A DNA stretch of 64,000 nt from Aptenodytes patagonicus (Eukaryota > Chordata > Aves > Sphenisciformes > Spheniscidae), in contig NC_134982.1 of NCBI RefSeq assembly GCF_965638725.1, positions 1,674,001 through 1,738,000 on the forward strand, written 5' to 3'. Shown piece by piece: positions 25,366 to 39,600 of the stretch. The position numbers and the translations under genes are program-made. Below the pieces are notes generated by a model that saw only the letters and a list, made by a program, of their open reading frames with translations, was not told the DNA's origin and made no database searches. Positions within the stretch are counted from its first letter, which is position 1; each line of letters begins with the position of its first letter.

Positions 25366-28300
25366 CCTGAAGTTTGAAAACATGAGTATATACTTTTTGT
25401 TTGCTAGTTGCTGACTGTAAGTCACAAACTGCACAGAACAATACTGAGAGCGGCAGAAGGGCGCACGAAGCTGCAGCAGGCGTACAGGGAGGGCTGACAG
25501 CAGCCCCCACGGCTCATCCTCGAGGTTTCGGGTCACGTCTCCCTATTGAGCTACCCCCCAGCCGGGTCGCAGCCCCGGGGATCCCTGCACCGGGTCCCCC
25601 GCTGACTCCGTCGCCCGAATCAGCAACACGTGTGCACACAAAGCGGTTCACATCCCTGGCACGGGGTTTTTGGAAGCGACTATGGAATAATAGATGCTGG
25701 CTTGGGTGAGTGAGTCACACGGGCAGGCACGCAAACAGCAGACCGCCTAGAGCCCAACAAACACCCTGCACAGCCCACCCAGCACACCCCTTGGCCCCAC
25801 AAACGTTCACTCTATCTCCTAGAATAACATTTTTAACATAAGAAAGATACATTTAAAACTACTTCTTACATGGCAGAATAGAAACAAAGGTTAAACATCA
25901 TAAATCACCGAGTCACTTTTAATAGAACGTTCCCCTGTTTATCTTTCTCAGATAAGAAACTTCATATTAATACAAACTAATAAGCAAAGTATTAAAGCGT
26001 ACCATTAGGAAATAAAATGAATCAACTTACCGGAGATCTAGCTCAAGTTTAATCCTTCTGCTGCCTTCTGCTGGTTTCCAACTTCTAAGCAATAATTTAT
26101 TACTGCTATATAAAATATTAAAGCCAGTGCCTGCAGCATTGCCCTATTTTTTAAGGTCTTGAATGTACCATTTCCTAATTCCTGCCCGGTTACTAGTTTC
26201 TGCAGACTCTCATTAAACTGTGTCCCGTTAGTGCTACTCACCCTCAGCACCGCGAAGGCACAAACCGCCCAATTTATGGCATCTCGGCTTATACAAGGAA
26301 GCGGGGAAGGGAGTGGGACGTGCCTCCCACCTACGCCGTGCACATACAGCTGGAGCTGTTGGCAGCGCATTCACATGCAGAGCCCAGGGGCGGCCAGGAG
26401 ATTGCTGCATTCGTATTCCCTCCGCGCCGGAGCTCCTGTGCCGGCAGTTTCCCTTTCTTGCAGGGAAATACACCCTGTGACAGAAGATGATGCTTTCCCT
26501 GAAAGGGCAGGGTACAGCTTGTCGGAGGCGTCTCAGGAGGTCCATTTTAGAGCTGTGTCAGTGCATCAAATGTTGCTGCTAATTTCTTGTTTCAAGTGGC
26601 TAAGTGATAAATTTTGCTTAGGGGAGAGAAGAGTTAAACAGGCTCTAGCATCTTCACATCTCCCGTTATGAAGATATAGCAAACCCCGCTGTGAATTTCT
26701 GCCAGAAGGATTTTAAACCCTGCGTGAGAGAAGCAGGAAGAAAAAGAAATATATCTCCTTTCTTCCTCAGGTTCATCTATTCGCTGTTCTCTGGCAGGAG
26801 CCGGGCATCAGGCAGCAAGGAAGGATGCAGAGCCCCAGGGACCTTATGGGGAGGCTGGGGGAGCTGGGTGCCGCTCCCTCCCCAAGCCTGTGTCTGGGCA
26901 TCGCGCTGAGGAGTGGGTTGAATAAGGCAGATTTTGGTTCAGGGGCCAAAGCCAAGTTTGCCTTCGCCCCAGGAGGAACAGCCGTGCTGCCCCCCGTGCC
27001 CAGTGTGTCTCGTGTATTGCAAACGTTAGATTTGCCCAAAAGATATTGCCCAAATTTGCCATTTCTTTTGTGTTACAACAGGAGACGCAGAAGCACACAT
27101 GGCACGATGGGGTCCCTCGTGTTTTCTGCCCTTCTCTTTAACCAGGCTCTGCTACAGCGGGTCCACCCTCCTGCAGTGTATTTCTTCCCACGGGCACACA
27201 GCGGGACCAAGAGAGTTTAAAGGCAATTTTAACTGCAAACAAAATGTCAATTGAGCAGATGGAGCGGATCCAGGTTCCAGTTATAGCACCGTGACGTGAG
27301 AGCACCTTCCACCAAAATAGGGGGAACTGGTACAAAAATAACCTTTTCATTTTTTTCTTTAGAAAAGGGATGTCGCTGATGCCAGCGCACCCTAAAATAA
27401 CCACCCATTTGTCAGATGAGTGGATTCAGCAATATCCCAAGGAACGGTCTGACGGGGGAGTTGGACCGATGGAGCTGGAGACCAGCTTCTTGTGCGAGCT
27501 CCCGGCGAGAGCTGCAACGGCCTCCTGAGAACCCAAAGCCATCGGTCCTGAATGCACCAGGGGAGGGAAGAGCCGGGCGTTAGGGACTCGCTGCGGATGT
27601 GCAAGGCTCCAGATGCTTTTTACTTTACCATATTCCAGTCTTCAGAGAAGCGTGTTTACCTGATCGGCTCGTCTGGCACAATCTAGATTTCCCCCAAAAT
27701 ACCTTGAGGGAAAGATGCAATCTGCTTCTCCCTGGCATCTATTCGCTTCTGTAAACTCCAAGGCAGAACAGTCATCAAATTTCTGTTAGCAATGCCTTTT
27801 GTTTCTGTCAATGAAAAATTAATCTCAAAGGGAATGTATTTTTCTCCAACCGCTTGCTTTTTATTTAGTAAAATGCCTTAGAGCCATAATTCTGCATGTT
27901 TAAAATTTTCCACTTGTTAGCTCCCACCCCACTATCTCAACTCACGTTACAGCTGTGATTGCCAGAACATAATTTTCAAAACCCAACAATGTTTTTTGGC
28001 ATTATCAATAAACAGAGGCAGCTTCTGAAGAATGTAGAAGGAAGCAGGCATGGTGATGGATGAGGCACAGGTAAAGGAGATTTACATCCCACCAAGCCCA
28101 GACGTTTTACCTATGCCATACAAACCTGGGGGCTCCACCCTGACAGCCTGCGGACATCTAACCAGCACTAACAAACTTATTTTACATGCCATTACCTATT
28201 TTACAGAGGGTCCCCAAACCGCCTCCGGCAGAGCTGGCTGCAATCCCCCTTCCTTGCTCTGCACTCACCTGCAGGTCGCCAGCAGCTTCTGGGACCTTCT

Positions 28301-31300
28301 CGTGTCCATCTCGAGTCGCACGGCCTTCGCTTTCAACTGCAAACTCCACTGCTCATCATTCACATTACTGCAAAATAGCCTCAGGATTTATATCTAAATA
28401 TTTCTTTTTACCCATCAGATCAAAAGACCGCGTTTCAGTGAGAGGTGTTAATCTCCCAACAGCCCTCCTTTCCCCAGGGCAAGCGCGGTGTAGCTGACAG
28501 CCTCACACGGTTATTTATTTTCAATGAAAAGGATCCCTTTAATTAGCCAATTCACAAGAAAGAGGATCTCACGCAGCATCTCTTAGGGACTTTCTGACAT
28601 TTCTTGAGGATTAGCAGCACCTTAATTATTTAAAACCTGCCATTTACTCTGTGTCCTACATCTCCCGAGTCAATTAAAACACACAGAAATGTCGACAAGG
28701 GCGTTTCAAACTGCTGCTGCACATCGAGTCACCGAGGACGATCACAGAAAAGCTTTCTGAACCAAACTAGAATATATATGGACATATGGCAGTATAGAAG
28801 AATTGCATTAAGGAGGGTGGAAAGGACACTGGGAGAACATCCGTTCAGTTTTCCTGCCTCCATCTAGGATGGGTGTAGGTACATCCCACCAGGCAGATGT
28901 TCTTAAAATAAACCAGCCCCGACTTCCAGCCTGGGCTGCAGGAGTCCTCCCGACAGCCAGCATCCCCAGTTAGAGAGAAAAAAAAACATCTTCTCTGGAA
29001 GGACCAGGCAGATGGAGCTGGAGAGCAGCAGAGCAGACCACAAAACAACCAGGTTTCGGTAGAGGAGCAGAGCTACAGCTTGCTACCTGCTTGTTTGATC
29101 AGTGTTTAAACCAGCAAAAAAACTTCAAAAACATTTTATGAGTAAACAGCTGCCCAAGGGCGGCGTGCAGCTATTACTCACCGAGCGGTTTGAATAATGA
29201 ATGTGTTCAAGAACAGGGCAGCGTCTTACCTATTTCTATGCGAGAGAAAGGACAGATCTGGGGAAATCCTGTAAACGCTAACACAGCCTCTGCTCTCTAA
29301 CGCAAGAATAACCATCACACACGCAGGCCTGTCAGCTTAATTTAAGGAAGAGAAAAATATATTTTTATTCTTTTTTTTAAATAATTCCAGCGTTGGGAAA
29401 CTCTCGAACAGGTTCCTAGGAAGGCTTGGGGGGCTCAGGGATATCTAACAACATTTTGAGCAAACGTGGTAAAGCGATCTCATGCATGTCGGTCCCCAGA
29501 GCCCTTGCGGTGCCTGCTCTGGAACAGCGCTGAAGATCACCCGGGGACACCTGCTGCCACCCGCCTACGGCTAATTCAGCGGTTCGGCCCCGCTGCACAG
29601 CGTGCGTCTTCAGAAGTACCTTCTGGTCCTCTGGAAACAGCCATACAGAAATTATTTCCCTGGAGAATCCTTATTTTGCTTCCTATCGCTGCAAATTTGG
29701 TCTATAACGTGTGCAGAGCTAGTGCACAGAGGACATTTACTCCGGACCTATCCTTTTTTGCTGCTACAGAAGCATAAAACCTTTAAAATTAAATTTTAAT
29801 TAGCAAAATATATGGTGGAGAACAATCTGACAATGAGGAATGAGGTCCGTGATGCGACCTGTGGGCATCTTACATTTCCCAGCCTTCACATTAGGGGTCA
29901 CACAAGGAGCTATATCGGAGAAAAACCTGATCAGTCCCGAATTTCACTCAGTGATGTGCAAGTGCAACATTTTAATGGCCAGCATAGGGAAAATTTGATC
30001 GTAAGTTTGAAAACCACCTTTACAGCAGAAGTTCACTGTGCTGTGAGATGTCTCCCCACACCCAGGGCGAAGCTGCCCCCGAGCACCCCCCGCTGCTCCC
30101 CATCACCCCGACACCCGCGCTCGCACAGCGACAGAGCAGTCAGGTCTCTGTAAATAAATTACATCCATTTAATTCTCTCTCCCATTCCCCACACTATTTT
30201 GCTCGGTCCCATTGGCAAACGCCGAGGACAAGTTTTATTGAGCAGCGCAAAAGCCACTTCACAGCAGACTTAAGAGCTCTGTGGTCTCATTTAACCTTTT
30301 CCTCAAATGCACATTAATAATTGATTTCATCCTCCCTCACAGGCTGTTCAGCATTCATTTTAATATTGATTTTCCCTCTTCTCCTGCACTCTTCCCGGTA
30401 TGCTTCCATGCCTTCCCTCCCCTGGCAATTCACACTGGGCCTGCAGCCACTCTCCTTGATCTCTCCTGCTCCACCTGGGCCAGGACGGAGGACGGCCAGC
30501 TAATCAAATCTGTCTTGCGTTTTTATTTCACTTATTATGCCTTTATTACCCCCAAACTACCTCTTCTCTGCCCACTCAAAACCTACTGCCCAGGCTTGCA
30601 GGGAGGCGCGATGCATTGCATGAGCAGCAAGCAACCCAAGAATCCCAATTTTCTTGGGCTGGCAGGTCAGGACACGCGGCAGAGAGACTCTTGGCTTCTT
30701 CACGGGCAGGCCTGGCCCGTACAAGCTCATTAAATACAGGCATTAATTGAGGAGCACGATTTCCCCAGCCGAACGATGACGACCCAGCACGAGGGCTAGC
30801 CAGGCTGTAGTTGCAATTCATGTTAGATGAGAGGGCTGTGTCGCGAAGAAGAGGGTTTTTAGTGTTTAAATGCATTGTAAAGATGGTGTGGGGAAGCAGC
30901 TGTGCATAGATCTGCAAGAACTTGTTAAATCCTGGCTTTACAGCTTTCCCCCCCCCCCTCAGACTTGTGGCATGCCTCTTCAATTTCTTGATCCTCTCTT
31001 CGGCACAAGAAATGAAAGGAGTTAATTATTTCCCCTTAATACACAGAATTGTGAGGATTAATTAGATATCTTAATGTAATGTACCCACAACAGGATCTAA
31101 CCTACCGTTGTGGTTTTCTAGGCATTAGAGGAACTTACAGGGAAAAAAAAAGAATTAGGCATGATGCCACAGCGCTCATAATCTCAAGAAGAGAGAAGTT
31201 ACTCTGAGAAATGTTAGGATTTCTTGCTTTTTGTCCTTTTTTTGGGGGGGGGATGACATGTTTATATTGTTTATATTTCAAAATTAGGGCAAAAGCGGTT

Positions 31301-32141
31301 CTGATTCGGTGACTCCAGGTGAGGATGCTCGGGGCCCCATCCTGGCTCCCAGGAGCAGCACCTCCACACAGTGTCACAGGGAGGAACAGCAGCAAGCTGC
31401 AACTTCTCCTGTTCAACGAGAGAGGATCAGTCCAGACCCCACTGAAGCAAGTGGCAAGTCCGTCCTTATACAGAAGTGAAAAACCTCGTCCCGAGTAACA
31501 GCCGTTCCTCGAGAGAAGAAACTGCAGTGTCTGAGTACAAGCATGCTGGCATTCTGCACCATTGAAATATTAAACTTCCCTACGTGCGGACAAACAGTTA
31601 GCTCCCTGCGATTTTTTTTTTTTCTTGGAAAAACCACAGAACCTGATCCAGAGCTTTAAACTCGTCCTCACCGAGTGCTGCGCAGACCGACCGCTTGATG
31701 AGCGATGAGCCCAGGGTCCCTTTCCTCTCCTTCCTGACCCTGTTTTGCTGTTAAGTGTAAGGAAAGTGTTAAGCGTAAAGAAAATAGGAACCAAGGTTTA
31801 TGTCTGAGCCGCGTTGCTCAAAGCAAATAAGTTACAGACTTAGAGATCTAAAAGGTAGAAAAAAAAAATTATTAGATTTATTATTCTGATTGCCCGCATC
31901 GCACGTCTAGCAGATTTTTCATCCAGGCAGCCCTTCACTGCGTACAAGCCTGAGTCGGGTTAAAGGAAAGCTTCAGGACAGCCCCCTCCACCCGGCTTCG
32001 TTTAAAGGTGTTAATAATCTTGAGAGTTTTCCAAAAACTTACCCAACCTCATTGCCACAAATAAACAGTAGCAATACCTCATTTGTAACGTGCTCATTTA
32101 AGCTCTTCGCATCTCGCTCTTACAAGCATTTCAACCTCACA

Positions 32142-32174
32142 GTTTATTTATTTATCTGCTTATTTATTTATTGG
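32142..32174. repeat. (TTTA)n simple repeat
   Basis: Interrupted run of TTTA units. Confidence 0.75.
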
Positions 32175-32884
32175 TTGTAACTCCTGCCAGTCTCTGCCCA
32201 GCCCTGGAGGAGGACAGCGTGGTCCTGCCCCGAGGATGCCGTGCTCGTGCCGCCGCCTGCCACGGCCGCACCGGGCAGAGTGGGCAGGAGGCGGCGGCTG
32301 CTTTGGGACTCGCTCACGTTGTCAGCGGGGCAGACGAGCCCTGCTCGCCGAGCACACGTGTCCCAGCGCTGATCTAGGGTTTTCAACTGTATCAGCTGGC
32401 CCGATTAAAAAAAAAATTTCTTGCAAAACAGCTTCTTCCTACAACGTGTGCCATGCTCCTATTCTCAGCCCATCCTGGTCACCGTGACACCACACTGCAG
32501 CCGGGAGCAGCTCTTGCATCCATCCTCTCCTGACCACCATCAGCCCCTTCCGTTGGGCCTTTTTAGCGAGAAATTAATCAGAAAGATTTCCAGGTGTAAT
32601 TAACTAATTAACACCATGTTCAGGACAGGCCGAATGCAAAAAGCATCCCACACGCACAGCTAAATACAGCGTGTTTTCTGCTGCTCAGTCACCTCTAGCT
32701 CTCCGCAGCTCTATAGGCAGCGCCTTACCTGCAGTTTATTTCGTGGTTTCTCTACGTTTCATCCCTGTGTCTGGGGATACGTGCATGCTCCCGACAGGCG
32801 CTGAGCTGAGCCACCCGCACCTTGTTTCTGTTCACAGTAAGGGGGAAAACAGGCAATAGAGTGGAACAGCGCTTGGTCACTGTA

Positions 32885-32907
32885 TAATTAATATACTATA
32901 TTAATTA
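32885..32907. repeat. Perfect A/T palindrome, 11-bp arms
   Basis: TAATTAATATA, one C, then its exact reverse complement. It contains two TAATTA homeodomain-type core sites; a third overlaps at about 32911-32917. Confidence 0.85.
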
Positions 32908-35225
32908 CAATAATTAATGCAAGATGAACGAATGGAAGAACGTGACAGATGTTGCCGGCGAAGCTGGAGCTGGAGGCAGCAGCTGGACTTCACGGCAGCC
33001 CCCATGCCCGGAACAGAAGCGGTCACTTGTTTTAACGAACAGCTAAGAAAAAAAAGTCACTTTAAAGCAAGGTGCTCGTCTATAAGAGAGTCTGAGAAAG
33101 AGCAAGACGGGAGAGAAGCATGTGCAGAACTGAAGAAAGGAAAGAAGGAAAGAATCTGGTTTAGACTAGAGTAAATCAAGGGGATAACGTCACAGTACCG
33201 TGCATCACTCTTCCTAACATCTGCTAGCGTACGCGGGGACCGCCTTTGGTTGTGCAACAAGAGCACCCAAACCAAGACGCCACTGATGACGACACGGCGC
33301 ACAGACCAGACCCCCCCTTTTCAACGTCTGAAATGAATGCACCCCCGCGGCGTGGGTTTCTGCACTCCTCCTTTTTTAAGCCCCCCCACCAGCAGGGGTG
33401 GCGTTTTGTGAAGGTTTTCCCCGTGTGAGGGCACCAGCCAGGACCTCACCAGCTTTGAGAGCCCTGCCACGAGGTTAAAGCTCACCGGCAGCACGTCAGG
33501 AGCGGCGGGATAGATTCGTGCTGCAGAGCACAAGATGGAAATAAATGGATAGAGCCAAAGGAAAAACCAACCTGTGTTTCAGAGAGCCTCCTCCTCAAAG
33601 CAGGAGGGTGAACCTAAACGCAGACGTGTTTAGATGTGCTAAATTGCACAAGGCAAAACCAGGTAATGTGATTCTCCAAAACAATTGCTGAGGAGGCAGG
33701 AGTAAGGAATGATGGATTTCTGCCTCAGGAACGGAGGCAGGCAACAGCCCGGGGCGCTGCTGGAGGGGATGGTGGCATCGAGGAGCCCCGGCAGCACCAC
33801 GCTGGTAAATTCAATAGAAGAAAGCCTTCAGACACCCCGAGCCCCCAGGCACAGGCACCCCTTTATCATCACCCCATACCTACAGGGTACGCTACTCACA
33901 CCAGCTCTGGCTTCTCTTTCGTAACAGTCTGGCTGTGCCAAGAAAAACTACAGCAGTCTACTGGCTTCACGTGCAAACAGGAAAAAATTAAAACCCCTGT
34001 GCGTTCATTTCATGTGAAAATTCCTCAGTGCTCAATTCCTTTTGTTTTCCTACCAAAAAGTGATTTAGTAATCTATTGAAAAAGAAGGTTTCCCAGCTAC
34101 AGAAGTCTGATGATCCTAACTATATCACTTCCTCTGGATTTAATATTTTTCTTCCAGCAAGCTGACTTTTAAAGGGCAGAGGAATTACACCGCCCTGTGC
34201 TTCCAAAGCGCTGGGTCAGACGGCAGCCGGACCCTGCAGCGCCTGTGGCTGGTCAGGCTGGCTGGCAGCGAACAGGGTGCAGCGGAGGACGATGGCCGGG
34301 CTTGCACCCACCGGACCGCGCCACGGGCACTGCCCAAAACCGCTCCCATCCTTCAGCTGACACCCAGGGAGAAATACCACTAATTAACTACCTCCCCCAG
34401 GGCACGGCCCATGCTGATGGTGAAAACCTGCCCTGGAGGGAACTGGCTCAGATGGCTGGTTATTGCCAAAGGGGCCCCGGGAGTTGATAGGTAGGAATAT
34501 TTTAATTCCCAGAGGATGCACCCGCAGCTGGACAAGAGTAGTGATGAGCCCCCGGCCATGGGTTCGTCCATTAATGCTGCAGGGGTTTCAGAGGATCCCT
34601 GTACGTGTTGCCTGCAGCTTCCCCGGTAACTATTATCACCTCCCAAACACTTGTGCACAATTTGAGTGGCTTCACGGCAGTTTTTTCCCCCAACATATCT
34701 TTTAGTCTGGGAAGAATATCAAAATCAGTAAGAGTTACTACTATTTAAGGAGCTTTTAAAGTAGTCTTTTACCACCTTACACTGCTGTATCAATGAGTCA
34801 GAGCGCCCTCTCTCTCCCCTCGTTCATGGATGTCCTTTAATTCTCTTTTATGTTATGCTGTGTTGATGCTTTAGACCTTTCCCAGGCACGGCAGGATTTG
34901 TCCCGCTCTCCCTGCGGGGCCAAAGCTGCATCGCGCTGAACGCCTATCTCTCCATGGGTCCCTGCCGCAGCAGGAGAGCGCAGGTCACGGGGAGGCGTAC
35001 CCGAACACCCCAGCCTCCCCGCGTAGGGTGGGCGTTCACTGAGGCACCTCAGGTACCGTACAGCTTGGTCGGATAAATGTCAGCTGCTCCATGATAGCTC
35101 AGTAAAACAGAACTTACGGTTGCAGGCGGCAATCGGAGTTCATTCGCCTTCGCTAGCACGGCGAGTCACGTCTTAATGTGGCTGCCGACTGGTGGCCAGG
35201 AAAACCCCGCCTCTTGCATGGGGGG

Positions 35226-35245
35226 GCTTTTTTTTAAAAAAAAGC
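35226..35245. repeat. 20-bp palindrome GC-T8-A8-GC
   Basis: Perfectly self-complementary; the T8A8 core suggests a rigid, nucleosome-poor site or a hairpin. Confidence 0.85.
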
Positions 35246-36496
35246 ACCTTCCATCGCTAAATGATGGAAGCGAGACCTTCATTAGGTATTTATGAAGAAG
35301 CAAGTTTATGAGCTTTATGAGCCGGAGCTCACCAGCGCAGCGGGCGTGCTCTGCCAACACCCCGAACTCCTCCTCGCGGTGCGTGGGTGCTGCTCCGGCG
35401 GCGATCACCGCTCCTCCGTGCACGGGGGTCCGCCGACGGGCCTGCTAGAGCAAAGCCGTTTTCTGGCAGAAACCTCTCATCTTCTCTTTCGGGCCTCTCC
35501 CCATACGCCCCTCGCACAGAGACCCCCGGCCCCTGTCCCAGACACCCACCCAGCAGCCTGCCCTGCACCCCAATTCTCTCGTCACTCATAAAACTAAGTC
35601 ACTTTTCTCAAAATAAAGAAAATAAATCTTTTCTTGCAATGCCTTCCAGCGCCAGGTCTCCCACGGGTTTGCCCGGAGCTGGGAGCGAGTACAGAAAACA
35701 ATAACTTCAGTAAATAAATTATGAAAACTAGAAGTAAATTAAATATTCTGAGTTTCTCTTTAAAAGAAAAAGGGGAAATATGAATTTCCAAATTCAATTC
35801 ACCGACAAGGAACGACCAAACTCGCAGGGGTACAGGTTAAAGAGGATTTTGAGTTATTACATCCCCACAGCACCAGGGAAATAATTTTGATTTTACTGTA
35901 TCCTGTCTGCACAAAATACTGTCTCATGAATTTTTATTACCGAGAGCACACTGTAATCTGAATTTTATCTAGCCATTAAATGAAGTCATATGGAAACCAA
36001 TTCGCTGTGTTTAACAGGGGTCTAAAGTATATTAGAAGAGTCATAAAGCCGCAGGTGTGTATACCCCGATACAGCCCTCCACTGACATTTTGCTCAAAAA
36101 AGGAAATTATGTAGTGATGTTATAACACACACACTCTTGTTGGGGATGTCTAGCTCACAGGCAAACCTTCCACCAAGAAAAAAGGAGTAAGCGCTGATGG
36201 TTTTAAGGAGGATGTCTGAATTGGTGCTATTATTTAGACATTAGCCCAGTGAAATCATAACACGTGTTGCGAATTAAAGAGCAAGATTACCGCATTGATC
36301 CCATTGTGAATTCCCTGCTTCACCATGAGCTTTAATCTTCAAAAATCAAATTGCTGGCATTTCAAACCGATCACTTCTAAATAATAAAATCGGATTTCCT
36401 TCAAGTCCACAACTGCAGCGTTCAAGCCGTAATATTCTTTGCATTTTTCTGGGAGAAAATTAAGTTATTCTTATTGACAGCAGAGAAGAAACGCTT

Positions 36497-36511
36497 CCCC
36501 CCCCCCCCCCC
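36497..36511 (+). repeat. Poly-C tract (15 C)
   Basis: Uninterrupted C run followed by GCCCCC; a homopolymer likely to be length-variable. Confidence 0.85.
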
Positions 36512-36564
36512 GCCCCCGAGACCTGGCCTGGAGCCAGCGCCGTGCCCCCGGCCGCAGGACTCAC

Positions 36565-36678
36565 CTCTGGGGAAACCCAAAGCACAGCCAGCACCGCCAC
36601 CACGAACCTCCCCGTCGCCGAGCTCTGCCCCTCGGCCGCCGGCAGAGCGGTCGAGTCAAGAAGAAATTGCAATCATAT
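36565..36678 (-). other. Splice-flanked exon-like segment (possible lncRNA or coding exon)
   Basis: On the minus strand a strong acceptor (a run of T then ATAG) precedes 114 nt that end at a near-perfect donor (CAGAG before GTGAGTCC). One frame is open through the whole segment but Arg-rich and unlike a known domain. A second frame has a stop at its start, then a hydrophobic run (RFVVAVLAVLWVS). No partner exon was found, so it may be non-coding or chance. Confidence 0.25.
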
Positions 36679-39600
36679 CTATAAAAAAAATTAATTGCCA
36701 GCCAAACTGATCTCCTAGGTGCGATATAACTTGCTGCAGTGATCAGGGAAGGTCACAAGCTCTTTCTGCACTGGATTTCTTCAGCACGGCACCTGAACCT
36801 TCTAACAGCTCCGCGGGAGCGGAGCATCCCGCATGCAGCCGGCACCAAACGCGTTGCTCGGCTGGGGAAACGGGGAGCTGTGCGGGGCAGGTGCTGCCCG
36901 CCGGGTTAACCCAGGGAAGGCAGAGAGCCCTCCAGCCCCACCAGCACGGCGGAGGCCAGGACAGCCCGCAGCATGCGGGTGAGAAAGGAAAAGTCACAGC
37001 GAAAAAGTCAGCTCCACTCCTCAGAAATCGGCTGTTCCCATAAGGAGGATGGGAGACATCATCTCCCACCTGCTGTGGGTTTTCCTCTATGTTTTCCCCA
37101 CCGGCTGCACAGCAGATAACAGACTGTCTTTCTTATTGCCACCCGCCAGCGGGGCATGAAAAAACAAGGTCACTGAAGAAGGAGCCGCCACAAAAGCAGC
37201 AGCGACCCGTTCTCACGCCGTCGGAGCGCGCTGCTCCCAGCCGCTGCCCCGTCACTTCCACCCAGGGCAGGCAGTGCTGGCCGCACCAGCCCGGGATGCT
37301 GTCCTGGCACGCTTGCAGGAGTGCAGCACCTGTGCAAAGGGTTCGAGAGACCTCCTGGCCCCCCCCAGCCCCTGGAGAGACCCAGGCACCCCCAGCTGCT
37401 GCCGCGTCGGGGATTCATGCCCCTCCACGGGCTGTGTATGGAGAAAGGCTGCGACAGCAAAGGGCCAGCACCTGAGCCAGAGCCGGTGAACACACCTGGG
37501 ACATCTCCCGCTTCCCAGCCCCGTCCTCTGAGACATTCCTCTCCATTTTGGGCTGGAGGCATGAAGCAAAATACCGACAAACTTTATTTTAAGCAAGCAT
37601 GAAGCTTCCCCCTGCACGCCGCTGGGCAGACCTTTCTCCCAAAGGTATTTCTGTATTTTTAATAAAGACAGTGCAGAGGTTTGTCCCGGGGTCCCCCAGG
37701 ACCCTGCTCCTGGGAGCTCGCTGACCGAGCTCGGCGTTAATCACCCATCTTCGCTTTCTTTCAAATGCTTTTAAGCTGAACAAAAGCAGAAAGCTGGTGG
37801 TGTCCAGCGGAAACTAATTGGATCAATCAATCAGCAATGAAAACTTGTAGCAGTTTGTCACTGGAGAGATACCTCTGTCTCCTTGACAGCAGGACCCCCA
37901 TCAGGCCGAGGCAACGTCACCGCATTTGGACAAATCCTGCGTGGCCCTGCACGGCCTCGCACGCTCCTGGAGATGCACAACGTGTGCCCGGAGTTGGGGC
38001 CTCCCGTCCCTCGCAAGTGGTGGGCGCTGTGCTCAGCTCCGGCTCGTTTCCCACACTGCTTCTGGGGGAAAAACCTCAAAACCTCAATGATTTTGTACAC
38101 GGTGTTTGAAACTCGGTGTTCGCTGGGTATTTGCATCGGAAACCCTGCTACTGTTGGCATTTATTGTTCTCCTGTTGAAAACATTTCAGCAGTCTCTTTA
38201 GGAAGCAGAAACAAATCTGTGGGATGGTGAAAGGACTCAGACTTGACAAACAGCCCCAGCTCCGAACAACATTCTGTCCAAACAACACTTTAAATACCTG
38301 AAAATAATTCAAAAGCAGCTGCAAAAGGCAGGGAAACACCAAGTTATCATTATTTCTTCCAGTCGACTTTCCTGTGGTCCCTGGTTTGCGATGGCTCATC
38401 CATCCCCCAGACAGAATGACACTGCGAGCGCTACTCCCAGGCTTGTAGCTACATTTCCACTTCACTTGAATTTTATCTTTGCATGGATAGATCAGCCTGA
38501 AAGAAGGAGGAATATAGACCAGATTATTGAGGTTTGGCACCCGGGAACGCATCCCATCACCTCGGTGTGGTGGCACCAAATCTCCATTAAGCCAGTTCAG
38601 GACGGAGCAGGGGCCAGGACCAGGACCTCCTTATCGCTAAATCATCTCCTCATCACTAAACCATGTCCTCTCGACAGCACTGCCTGGGTACACAGGGACA
38701 TTAGGTGGCAACTAAGTTTAAATCCAAAATATTTCAGTGCCTTTATAATCCAGGGGGAGAAAAGCCACAAAGAAAAATTCTGCCCGAGAAACTGATGCGT
38801 CAGTAAAGAATAAAATATTGTAAGGTCACTTTTGGCAGGCAGAAAATTGGTTTTTATCTGCAGCAAACTCACTCTCAGAAAATACAGGTCACGTCTACAA
38901 GTTTTCTAGGTGGTTTTTACAATGGGCTTGAGCTGAAGGCTTTCGAATTGAAGTGGTCCAGTTAATGGGTATGTGGAGAGCCAGGCTCTATCTCCTTGTA
39001 TGACCTCCCTCAGCCGCAGAGGCTTCATTTCCTTTCTGAGTAACAACAGTGCAGAAAACCAACAGACCTAATAACGATAACAATAATATTCTGGAAAATA
39101 AAGTATTTCTGGGAAGAAATTTACTATTCCAACATTTTCTCTTCGATCCAAGGTGAATCAAAATCCCAAACTTTTAACTTGCCTACTGAAGAGACGAGCT
39201 GATTTTAATGTCCATTTTAATTGTGGCGTGTCAATGATATCTGCTCATGGGGCCAGCGTCTGCATCAAGATTTTTATCGCATTTCCGTGCTATTGCAAAC
39301 CAGGGCGTTCCTGCCGCTGACTCATCCTTCCTGCTGCAGGCTGGGACGGCCATTGAGAAGAGAAAGTAAAATCGGGGTTTGGGGCGTTTGTTTCGCCACC
39401 CTGGGAGCCCCCCAAAATGCAGAAAACTCTTGCAAACCTCCTGTACACGCACACGGGTAAGCCCTCCTAGCGATGCTGCCAGTTAAGCAGTCAAAGGTCA
39501 AACCCCACAAAAATCCACATTTCTCGTGCGCTGGTGCGAGCTCAAGAGGTTGAGCTGGCTCCAGAGTGAACTGACATTTCTTGCATTAGTTTCGGAACGT

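Larger units (their letters stand above)
25366..36564. other. Non-coding stretch with possible regulatory sequence
   Basis: About 11 kb without a supported gene or recognised transposon. Simple (TTTA)n lies at 32142-32174. TAATTA-type motif clusters lie at 32592-32612 and 32885-32917, and a 20-bp A/T palindrome at 35226-35245. Several A/T-rich unique blocks (28500-28690, 36210-36430) have the look of conserved non-coding DNA, which only alignment could confirm. Confidence 0.45.

Noticed and set aside
26038..26370. 110-codon minus-strand frame with a hydrophobic segment
   Set aside because: Somewhat protein-like, but no convincing splice pair or known family; left as non-coding.
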